Source of the DNA: Pseudomonadota bacterium
GTDB lineage: Bacteria > Desulfobacterota > Desulfobulbia > Desulfobulbales > SURF-16
Assembly: GCA_018897105.1 (NCBI GenBank)
Contig: JAHILF010000118.1
Coordinates: 1 to 52,943 of the forward strand
Length of the DNA: 52,943 bases
Direction: 5' to 3'
A model generated the notes under the pieces. That model ran no database searches, was not told the origin of the DNA, and saw only the letters and a list, made by a program, of their open reading frames with translations. This document shows, one piece after another, positions 25,752 through 32,394 of this stretch (position 1 is its first letter; every line of letters begins with the position of its first letter). The position numbers and the translations under genes are program-made.

Positions 25752-26888
25752 GTCACTTTTCGGCCTTTCTCCCTTGAGATGGAAAAAGACTTGATCCAGG
25801 ACGAGAATGCCCAGTAAAGAAGCTTTTAGGGAGAGATCCGCAGGGGAGGCGACGCCGTGCGCTATGCTGTGGCGGGATACCGGCGCTGGCTCTCCGGCCG
25901 TGAAGTTTGCAAAGTAGACGCGTTTCAGATAGGCTCGAAAGCGCTGCGGCATTAGCAGGCTAAAATCCTCCACACCAGCATGATCAGCCCCCGTTACCGT
26001 CTTTACCAATGCGCCCTGGGTTGCGCGTTCGCCATGACGTATTTGCTGATGGCATGATCGGATCACCCCTTCGATTCTTGGGTATAGAATACTGGTGGAA
26101 CTCACATAATCTGATTCAAGGTGCCGATTAAGAGCGTGTTCTATGACTTGATGATGAGGTTGAAAGAAAAGGCTTGAGCCCCACCGTTCCAGCAGTCTGG
26201 GGATGCATTCCGACACCTCGGCTGCAACTCTTGGAAGAAGTTCATCAACAGGCCAGCCCGCGCGAACATGGTTAACCATCTTTTTGATTGTCTCACCCTT
26301 CAGAGTTATAAATGGATACCATTGCTGGGCAATTAGTTCTTGCCAATCGTCGTCTGTAATGGCAAAGAGATGCTGAGCGGATAGGTACGCGAACATTTGA
26401 CCAAGGAATGCCCCAAGATCGTAGGAGCGTGAACATCCCGAGGGCTGGATCGGTTCGAAGTCGAAGTAGAACCCTTTTCTCCACCCAACGGACATCAGGA
26501 TAGCAACGCCTGCATCAGCAGGTATTTCGATGCCTTCAAAGTGGAGGCGACTAATTTCCGCTATGTCGTCGTGGTAGACCCCTTCGCCTTTCTTGAGAGA
26601 TCGCTTGGCTCTTATTTCAGCAATTGGGCGGATGTCGATGTATATGGATGCCTTTTTGTCTGGGTAGATAACACAAACAAACCAATCAGCATTGGCGGGT
26701 CTAATCCCCGCCTCTTGGGGTAACAAGGAAAGAATCGATGTGGGCCAACCTTCTAGGCGTGAAATGAACATTTCACCGTCCTCAGACGATGTGAACTCAC
26801 GCCCAAGAACCGGAACTTGCTCCCCTGGTCTCGCATTCGCCATCGAGTATCCGGCAGGCAGACTGTTCAAGACTATGTCATAGCGCAT
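25746..26888 (-). CDS. Integron-cassette protein with HEPN-like Rx4H motif (unknown function)
   Basis: This 380-residue protein has no domain I can name with certainty. The C terminus carries YPRIEGVIRSCHQQI (about 269-283), then PVSRHSIAHGV (336-346) and LKASLLGILVLD, a pattern I associate with uncharacterised proteins having an (N/S)RHxxxHG motif; Arg 339 to His 344 forms Rx4H, the form of HEPN ribonuclease motifs. The N-terminal part is mixed alpha/beta and unassigned. AAGG lies before the start. The gene fills a cassette of about 1.2 kb between two attC-like sites; such cassettes often carry toxins or phage-defence genes, which is the best guess here. Confidence 0.75.
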   Translation of the reverse strand: MRYDIVLNSLPAGYSMANARPGEQVPVLGREFTSSEDGEMFISRLEGWPTSILSLLPQEAGIRPANADWFVCVIYPDKKASIYIDIRPIAEIRAKRSLKKGEGVYHDDIAEISRLHFEGIEIPADAGVAILMSVGWRKGFYFDFEPIQPSGCSRSYDLGAFLGQMFAYLSAQHLFAITDDDWQELIAQQWYPFITLKGETIKKMVNHVRAGWPVDELLPRVAAEVSECIPRLLERWGSSLFFQPHHQVIEHALNRHLESDYVSSTSILYPRIEGVIRSCHQQIRHGERATQGALVKTVTGADHAGVEDFSLLMPQRFRAYLKRVYFANFTAGEPAPVSRHSIAHGVASPADLSLKASLLGILVLDQVFFHLKGERPKSDG

Positions 26889-26903
26889 AATGCCTTATCT
26901 CAC

Positions 26904-26984
26904 GGTTAACACCAGCCATAACCGTCGTGCAAAAGCAGAGCGAAGCGGCGCTTTTGCACGACCGAGCTGATGGCATTGTTCGGC
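26904..26984 (-). other. Integron attC-like recombination site (between the two cassettes)
   Basis: On the minus strand R'' is GCCGAAC (26984-26978) and R' is GTTAACC (26910-26904). Between them a 12-base perfect stem TCGTGCAAAAGC/GCTTTTGCACGA (26950-26961 with 26925-26936) and an outer CCAGC/GCTG pairing give the folded shape of an attC site, 81 bases long. It begins five bases after the stop codon of the upstream gene. Confidence 0.75.
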
Positions 26985-26988
26985 ACTT

Positions 26989-28023
26989 TCATGCGTACGG
27001 TTTGATCCATTCGTATTCCTTAACATGCAGGGCCATTTCACCGGCATACCATGAACCTTCTTTCTCAAGTGCTGCAAGATCCGCTAGGGCGCCTTCGCCT
27101 TCATTCATTGCGAGAATAAGCGCTGCGAATTCGCGGATAGACATTTCTACACCGTGCAAACGTATGATCTCACGCAGCATCGTAGCAGCGTTAGGAAGCG
27201 ACGACACGATTGCTTCAACAGACTGCCCCAATGTTCCCCTTCCAATCTGTTCTTCTGGGTCGATAAACGAGAGCAGCTTGATGACTTCCTCAACTCCGAA
27301 TCGTGCGAATAGACCACTTGCGTAGGCCCGTGTTTCCGCCGATGGCGTCTCGCCATAGTAGAAAATGTCACCGTGCCCCGGAATATGTGCTAGCCAGTAC
27401 AGGAGCACCGGAGGGATTTCAGTAGTTGGCCGCTCGATAAACGTGCGAACGAGTTCATCCCAAACCGCCGTTTTATTTGGGAAGCGCCGAAACAAGACAA
27501 GCAGTCCAAGATAGATCTCCGACGCCTCCTGTGAATGGGCAAGCTTAAACGCCTCGTCAAAATCCAACACCGGTGTTTTGCCAATCACAGCAGGCACGAA
27601 TAAATTATTGAATGTAGCAGTATTGAATTTGTTCGCTTCTGTTGCCGGGAATCGAATGACTGCCGCCTCTGGGTTTTGTTCTAGGTAATGTTTGATATTG
27701 ATCCAATAGGCTGTTTGTAGCGCGGGCACATAGACGAGTCCGAATACAGGAAGCGGGTATCTGCTCCAATAGGTCCGATGGCTTCCGCTTGGGAACGCAC
27801 ATTCTTTGGCCTTGGCCGTGTAGTACGATGCCCCCGATTTTATCTGAATAGCAATCTGCTTGTTAAGTGGATACTCATTCTCAATAAATTCAAGAATTGC
27901 ATCGATACCTAAATCGTTCTCTTGTTCAATTTTTATGAATAGTGAACCACCGCTCTCAACGACGCTGCGGATAAAGTTAATGCCTTCTTTTGCCGTAATT
28001 GCTGATTTTTTGTAAGCAGTCAT
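26989..28023 (-). CDS. DUF4365 domain protein (nuclease-like), integron-cassette gene
   Basis: This 344-residue protein begins with a DUF4365 domain, related to PD-(D/E)xK nucleases: Asp 41 in NDLGIDAILEF and IAIQIKSG with Gln 60 and Lys 62 form the D...(E/Q)xK core. The segment WSRYPLPVFGLVYVP is also typical. The C-terminal two thirds (about 150-344) are helical and unassigned. Its cassette is bounded upstream by R' GTTCGGC (28044-28038, minus strand) and downstream by R'' GCCGAAC. DUF4365 proteins recur in defence contexts; a role here is inference. Confidence 0.8.
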   Translation of the reverse strand: MTAYKKSAITAKEGINFIRSVVESGGSLFIKIEQENDLGIDAILEFIENEYPLNKQIAIQIKSGASYYTAKAKECAFPSGSHRTYWSRYPLPVFGLVYVPALQTAYWINIKHYLEQNPEAAVIRFPATEANKFNTATFNNLFVPAVIGKTPVLDFDEAFKLAHSQEASEIYLGLLVLFRRFPNKTAVWDELVRTFIERPTTEIPPVLLYWLAHIPGHGDIFYYGETPSAETRAYASGLFARFGVEEVIKLLSFIDPEEQIGRGTLGQSVEAIVSSLPNAATMLREIIRLHGVEMSIREFAALILAMNEGEGALADLAALEKEGSWYAGEMALHVKEYEWIKPYA

Positions 28024-28037
28024 GTGATCTTTATGAA

Positions 28038-28083
28038 GCCGAACAAGTTATTATCAAGTTTCTTGATACCTACTCTAACCTAA
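28038..28083 (-). other. 5' boundary of the cassette array
   Basis: GTTCGGC on the minus strand (28044-28038) is the exact reverse complement of the R'' box of the downstream attC-like site and marks the insertion joint of the DUF4365 cassette. A small hairpin TATCAAG-TTT-CTTGATA (28052-28068) and a second consensus-like GTTAGGT (28083-28077) lie just before it. A complete attC or attI site is not recognisable, and no integrase gene follows. Confidence 0.55.
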
Positions 28084-28183
28084 CATTCTTGACAACGAAA
28101 TATAGGGTATTCTACTCATTTTCTGACTCCGGTTTACATCTTTTAGGCAGGATTGCCAGGGCCTGCAGTATCTCTACTTCGGG

Positions 28184-28212
28184 TTGACTGACCTGTTAAC
28201 AGGTGCTATTAT
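28184..28212 (+). promoter_or_regulatory. Promoter with palindromic operator for the toxin-antitoxin operon
   Basis: TTGACT (-35, 28184-28189) and TATTAT (-10, 28207-28212) are separated by exactly 17 bases that contain the perfect 14-base palindrome ACCTGTTAACAGGT (28191-28204). A bound antitoxin would block polymerase. A partial second half-site TTAACAG lies at about 28219. Confidence 0.8.
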
Positions 28213-28319
28213 GGGGTCTATTAACAGCCCTTTTGTAAGTCTCTACAGGGCATGAGTTTCCCCACCCGCTCCCGGATTTTAGCCCGTGACAGGTTGCAGG
28301 TTTTTTAAAAGGAGACCCC

Positions 28320-28589
28320 ATGGATATTAAATTTTCTGAAGACATAATCCCGATCAGCGTTTTCAAAGTAAATCCAGGCAAGATTGTCAATCAGATTCAG
28401 CAAACACATCGGCCGGCGGTGTTGACCAGCAGGGGGAGGGGAGTCGCCGTGGTGCAATCACTGCAGGATTTTGAGGCAAATGTTGAACAGCAGGCCTTTA
28501 TGAAGGCTGTCGTGCAGGGAATGGTGGATCTGGAGGAGGGCCGGGAACTGACCCTGGCTGACGTGAAAAAACGTTTAAAAATCAAGTAG
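28320..28589 (+). CDS. Phd/YefM-family antitoxin
   Basis: This 89-residue antitoxin has the Phd/YefM DNA-binding N terminus (IIPISVFKVNPGKIVNQIQQT, RPAVLTSRGRGVAVVQSLQDFE) and an acidic-to-basic C-terminal helix (MVDLEEGRELTLADVKKRLK) that wraps the toxin. It likely binds the palindrome in its own promoter. One base separates its stop codon from the toxin start. AAAAGGAG lies before the ATG. Confidence 0.93.
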   Translation: MDIKFSEDIIPISVFKVNPGKIVNQIQQTHRPAVLTSRGRGVAVVQSLQDFEANVEQQAFMKAVVQGMVDLEEGRELTLADVKKRLKIK

Positions 28590-28590
28590 C

Positions 28591-28890
28591 ATGGCAGCCA
28601 GAATCACGATTACTTTTGCTGACTCCGCGCTTGGGGACTTGGAGGGAATTCTCGAATATTACCGGGACCAGCAGGCTCCCCAGGCGGGAGAGAGACTTGT
28701 TGCCGATGTCATCAAAGAGATTGAGTTGCTTGCTGCTCAACCGGATATTGGGCGCATAGTCCCTGAATTTGATCTGCAGAATCTTCGTGAATTAATTCGC
28801 CCACCTTTTCGGATTGTTTATCGCCGGGAACCGGGCAAAGTCCGTATCGTCAGAGTCTGGCGAAGTGAACGTTTAATGACTTTGCCCTGA
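28591..28890 (+). CDS. RelE/ParE-family toxin
   Basis: This 99-residue toxin of the RelE/ParE superfamily shows DLEGILEYYRDQQAPQAGERLV, LLAAQPDIGRIVPEFDLQNLRELIRPPFRIVYRRE and the final VRIVRVWRSERLM. RelE members cleave mRNA in the ribosome; ParE members poison gyrase; the sequence alone does not decide. It is directly downstream of the antitoxin. Confidence 0.92.
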   Translation: MAARITITFADSALGDLEGILEYYRDQQAPQAGERLVADVIKEIELLAAQPDIGRIVPEFDLQNLRELIRPPFRIVYRREPGKVRIVRVWRSERLMTLP

Positions 28891-28970
28891 GGAGCAGCGA
28901 CGCAGTAATCGGGCCGGAGGGCAAATTTTCAAGATTCCCATGCGCAGAAAAGAAAGGAGGCTGTTCGGTA

Positions 28971-29241
28971 ATGAAGAAACAAATTCCTGAATTTAAAAAT
29001 GAAGATGAAAAAAAGGAGTTCTGGGCAACCCACGACTCGACGGAATTCATTGCTTGGCAGAAGGCTGAAAGGGTGAATTTTTCAAAATCTTAAGCCCTCT
29101 GTCAAAACAACATCCCTTCGTCTTCCTGAATCAATGCTGGAAGAACTAAAACTTTTGGCAAATAAGAGAGACGTCCCCTATCAGTCTCTGTTGAAAATTT
29201 TTTTAGCTGAGCGCATAGAAAAAGAACTCGGTGCGCGTTAA
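28971..29241 (+). pseudogene. CopG-type antitoxin gene broken by a one-base frameshift
   Basis: GAAAGGAGG precedes an ATG that opens MKKQIPEFKNEDEKKEFW, then THDSTEFIAWQKAERVNFSK, the start of a CopG_antitoxin (BrnA-like) protein. A stop follows at 29091. Leaving out one T at 29088 continues the frame as LKPSVKTTSLRLPESMLEEL and on to ERIEKELGAR, the ribbon-helix-helix part, ending at 29241. No toxin gene accompanies it. It is a remnant of a second toxin-antitoxin locus unless the extra T is a sequencing error. Confidence 0.8.
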
Positions 29242-29283
29242 TAGACGGATTGAAATCGTGACTAATATGACAATATTACTGGT

Positions 29284-29316
29284 CGTCATTCCGGCATGTT
29301 TTTAGCCGGAATCCAT
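29284..29316. repeat. Short palindrome, REP-like
   Basis: CATTCCGGCATG-TTTTTAG-CCGGAATCCA forms a 7-base ATTCCGG/CCGGAAT stem. The motif is common as an intergenic repeat in related genomes (from memory). No gene lies between 29242 and 29401. Confidence 0.4.
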
Positions 29317-29401
29317 ACCCATGTATAGCCCCCAGGCCGATGTCGCGCATCAGCATGTCAGCCATCAAATTTCTTTCCCGGCTCCGCCTCCCTCCTGAAG
29401 C

Positions 29402-29629
29402 CTATGACCCCTGCGGCCCCTTTTTGTTCAGATAGGTGGCCTGCACCCAACTCCAGTTAAAATAAAGATGCAGGATCACCCCGGAAACCAGGAGCACGCC
29501 TCCTCCTTCATGAAAGACTTCAAAGACTTCCTTGGGTATAAAGTCATGCAATGAGCTGGATATGGCCTGGTTCAGGATAAGCAGGCCGATAACGGGATTG
29601 ATGATCTTCAGTGCCTGATTTTTCTTCAT
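29402..29629 (-). CDS. Small DUF4405-like membrane protein
   Basis: This 75-residue protein has two hydrophobic helices (about residues 8-24 and 43-62) and the histidine pattern HEGGGVLLVSGVILHLYFNW of DUF4405 proteins, which resemble half of a b-type cytochrome. The histidines could bind haem. The start at 29629 follows AGAGGAATTCA. It is monocistronic and its partner is unknown. Confidence 0.7.
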   Translation of the reverse strand: MKKNQALKIINPVIGLLILNQAISSSLHDFIPKEVFEVFHEGGGVLLVSGVILHLYFNWSWVQATYLNKKGPQGS

Positions 29630-29902
29630 TGAATTCCTCTTTTGCTGCCGCACAAAGGGCAGATTGATTATGGATGGTTTTTCCAGTATTTTTTTTACTT
29701 CATCAGAATGTCATAAGGCAAGGTCATAATTTGCCGGTGGGAATGTAGCCTGTTCCTTACCTTGATGAAAAAAAGGGAGGATTGTTGCGCAAAAACTGAG
29801 TAATTCCCCCGAAGCCCCGAGGTGACTTGCTGTAATTAAAAAATATTTTTCTGTGATCTCTGTGTGCTCTGTGGTGAAAAAAGCCTTCTGTGTATTGATT
29901 TT
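29630..29902. other. Gene-free stretch
   Basis: A gap of about 270 bases between two minus-strand genes holds A/T-rich sequence with TGATCTCTGTGTGCTCTGTGG, a phrase repeated in altered form at 30900-30925 (CAGTGTACACAGAGATCACAG). No terminator or small gene is evident. Confidence 0.4.
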
Positions 29903-30820
29903 TCAGCGCAGCATATCCGGGAAGAAGGTCAGCAGGACTCCCAGCACCACCATGATGATGCCGCCCAGCGCCTTGCAGAGGCTGGTGTATTTTACGCCGA
30001 GAGAGGAGTTGACCGCAAAAACGGCGTTGCCGAAGATGAGCAGGTCATCAAGCATGAAGAAAAAAATATAAAGCAGGATATAGGCGTAATACTGCAGGGC
30101 GCTCAGGGCGCTGATGGCCAGCACATGGGTGAAGATGGCCGGTATGCCGGCCGAGCAGAGGAACTCGATGGAGTTCACCGCAAAGGCCAGGAGGATGATG
30201 CCGAAGATGCTGGCCATGGTCAGCGGCGAGGAGACCAGCTGCTGGATTCTGTTCATGGTTTTCTTTTTTGTTTTGCCATCGGTGACCTTGCAGACCACCG
30301 CTCCCCTGGTGACGATGAATTCCCGGATGTTTCTGATGCCGGTCCACAGGGCAAAAAGCCCGATCAGCAGGGTCAGCGGCCTGATGTAGCCGATGAACAG
30401 AAAGGCGTTGAGCCAGGCGGTCATGAAGAGAAAATAGAGAATGCCTGAAGCGGCCACGAAAGAGCCCACCAGAAACCAGATCTTTTTTCTGTCCTTGAGA
30501 CTCATGATCAGTGAGATGAGATAAACCAGCACCCACATGGCGCAGGGGTTGAAGCCGTCCACCAATCCGAGTATCACGGCCAGCATCGGCAGGGAATAGC
30601 TTCTGGCGTCCTGTTGGCCCAGCAAAGGGATGTGAAAGGTGGTGTCCATTGCTGGCACGTCTGCTGCGGCTTCATTTTGGTAGGCAAGGCCGGCGCCAGA
30701 GGCGGTCAGATGAAAATTCTGCCCGGAGCGATCGGCATACGAGACCGCATGGGCGCAGACAACAGTGCAGAAAAAAATTGCGGCCAGCAGCAGGGCAGTG
30801 AGGAAAGTGTTCTTTTTCAC
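29903..30820 (-). CDS. CcdA/DsbD-like thiol-redox membrane protein
   Basis: This 305-residue protein has a signal peptide (about residues 1-26, ending AHA), a short periplasmic part and some seven membrane helices. Cysteines in GLVDGFNPCAMWVL (first helix) and IEFLCSAGIPAI (mid-protein) are placed like the redox pair of the CcdA/DsbD transmembrane domain, which carries electrons from cytoplasmic thioredoxin outward for cytochrome c or disulfide metabolism. Conserved repeats LLLIG/WTGI support the family. The gene stands alone. A haem-maturation role would fit the cytochrome at 34877. Confidence 0.8.
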   Translation of the reverse strand: MKKNTFLTALLLAAIFFCTVVCAHAVSYADRSGQNFHLTASGAGLAYQNEAAADVPAMDTTFHIPLLGQQDARSYSLPMLAVILGLVDGFNPCAMWVLVYLISLIMSLKDRKKIWFLVGSFVAASGILYFLFMTAWLNAFLFIGYIRPLTLLIGLFALWTGIRNIREFIVTRGAVVCKVTDGKTKKKTMNRIQQLVSSPLTMASIFGIILLAFAVNSIEFLCSAGIPAIFTHVLAISALSALQYYAYILLYIFFFMLDDLLIFGNAVFAVNSSLGVKYTSLCKALGGIIMVVLGVLLTFFPDMLR

Positions 30821-31021
30821 CAGGGGCCAGGAAATGCTCAGAGGTTTAAAGTAGTTTCAGGGGCCAGTATAAAAGATGACCTCATAAAAGTCATTTTTAC
30901 CACAGTGTACACAGAGATCACAGAGAAATGTTTTTATTACAGTCAGTTAACTTTGTGGGCTCTGCGCGCTCCATGGTAAAATCTCGGTATATGCATTCAT
31001 CGGCAGATGGTGCGGGCAAAA

Positions 31022-31417
31022 TCAGGCCTTGCGCACCTGGAAAACCAGATAGCGGGAGGCGGTGAAATTGACCGCCAGCCCGACCAGGGAGCCGGCCGCT
31101 ACTCCCAGGTACAGATGCTGGCGGACAAACTCTGAAAGGAAAAGGCAGAGGGCGTAGACGCCGTAATTGACCCCGCCACCTGCAGCATTGACCACCAGGT
31201 AGCGTAGCCACTGGCCTTTCCAGCAGGCCTCGTCGCAGGCGGTAAAGGTGAAGCGCCGGTTGAGCCACCAGGTGGTGGTGGCGGCAAGAAGATAGGAGAA
31301 AAGCCTGCTCGCGTAAGGGTTGATGCCGGCCAGGCTGACCAGGAGCTGCAGACTGCCGGCGTCCACCACAAAACCCAGGGTGCCCACCAGGGAGAACTTA
31401 AAGAGTTCCGTTACCAC
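31022..31417 (-). CDS. gtrA: GtrA-like membrane protein
   Basis: This 131-residue GtrA family protein has four membrane helices and the family start FKFSLVGTLGFVVDAG, also SRLFSYLLAATTTWWLNRRFTF. GtrA is thought to flip undecaprenyl-phosphate-linked glucose across the inner membrane. Its start touches the glycosyltransferase stop codon at 31417. It is last in a gtrC-gtrB-gtrA-like operon. Confidence 0.88.
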   Translation of the reverse strand: MVTELFKFSLVGTLGFVVDAGSLQLLVSLAGINPYASRLFSYLLAATTTWWLNRRFTFTACDEACWKGQWLRYLVVNAAGGGVNYGVYALCLFLSEFVRQHLYLGVAAGSLVGLAVNFTASRYLVFQVRKA

Positions 31418-32394
31418 TATTTTGCCTCAGTAGCCATCATGTTATGTCCCGGCGCGGCAATGGCCAGATAGCTCAAGCGTTTCAGTTCCCGGCGGCCGTG
31501 GGTGACGGTGTCGAGGATCAGGCCGCATGCCAGGCTGAGAAAGGCAAGCAGCATGGTGCCGGTGGCCAGGATGGCGGTGGGAAAGCGGGGCACCAGGCCG
31601 GTTTTGGCGAAAGTGATGAAGAGCGGCACGGCGAGAATCACCGAGATGGCGGCCAGCAGGGCAAAGACAATGGTGAAGAAGAGCAGGGGCCGCTCCTCCT
31701 TGAAGAGGTTGATGATGGTCAGCAGGATGCGCAGACCGTCCCGGTAGGTGTGCAGTTTGCTTTCCGAGCCGCTTGGCCTGGAGCCGTACGGGGTAACGAT
31801 TTCGGTGATGGGCATGCGCAGTTCCAGGGCGTGCACGGTGAGTTCGGTCTCGGTCTCGAATCCCTTGGACAGGGCCGGGAAGGATTTGACAAAGCGGCGC
31901 GACATGACGCGGAAGCCGGACAGCATGTCGGTCAGGCTGCGGCCGAACAGCAGGGTGACAAAGCCGGTGAGCAGCCGGTTGCCGAACTGGTGGCCGAGGC
32001 GGAAGGATGCCGCCCCGGCATGGGAGGTGAGCCGGGAGCCCACCACCATGTCCAGTTGCTCGCTCAGCAGCCGGTCAATCATGGCCGGGGTGCTGGCTGC
32101 ATGATAGGTGTTGTCGCCGTCAACCAGGACGTAGATATCGGCCTCGATGTCGGAGAACATGCGGCGCATCACGTTGCCTTTGCCCTGATGCTTTTCCGTC
32201 CGGACCATGGCCCCGGCTGCTGCGGCCCGTTGGGCGGTCTGGTCTTTCGAGTTGTTGTCATAGACATAGATCATAGCTTGCGGCAGCATGGCGCGGAAGT
32301 CCTCCACCACCTGGACCACGGTTTTTTCCTCATTGTAACACGGGATAAGTACGGCAACACGTTGGGAGAAAGCTGCGGAAACACCCTGCATCAT
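31417..32394 (-). CDS. gtrB: GT2 polyprenyl-phosphate glycosyltransferase (GtrB-like)
   Basis: This 325-residue family 2 glycosyltransferase has VAVLIPCYNEEKTV, IYVYDNNSKD, YVLVDGDNTYH (DxD) and SGFRVMSRRF, and two C-terminal membrane helices (starting LLFFTIVFALLAAISV and ILATGTMLLAFLSL). This is the GtrB/dolichol-phosphate-sugar synthase form, which loads a sugar on polyprenyl phosphate at the cytoplasmic face. The start ATG at 32394 overlaps the upstream stop (ATGA) and follows GAGGAA; a longer frame upstream is an overlap artefact. Confidence 0.9.
   Translation of the reverse strand: MMQGVSAAFSQRVAVLIPCYNEEKTVVQVVEDFRAMLPQAMIYVYDNNSKDQTAQRAAAAGAMVRTEKHQGKGNVMRRMFSDIEADIYVLVDGDNTYHAASTPAMIDRLLSEQLDMVVGSRLTSHAGAASFRLGHQFGNRLLTGFVTLLFGRSLTDMLSGFRVMSRRFVKSFPALSKGFETETELTVHALELRMPITEIVTPYGSRPSGSESKLHTYRDGLRILLTIINLFKEERPLLFFTIVFALLAAISVILAVPLFITFAKTGLVPRFPTAILATGTMLLAFLSLACGLILDTVTHGRRELKRLSYLAIAAPGHNMMATEAK

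Noticed and set aside
28045-28320. A third attC or an attI site upstream of the DUF4365 cassette
   Set aside because: A GTTAGGT box and a hairpin are present, but no second matching box at proper distance could be found on either strand.
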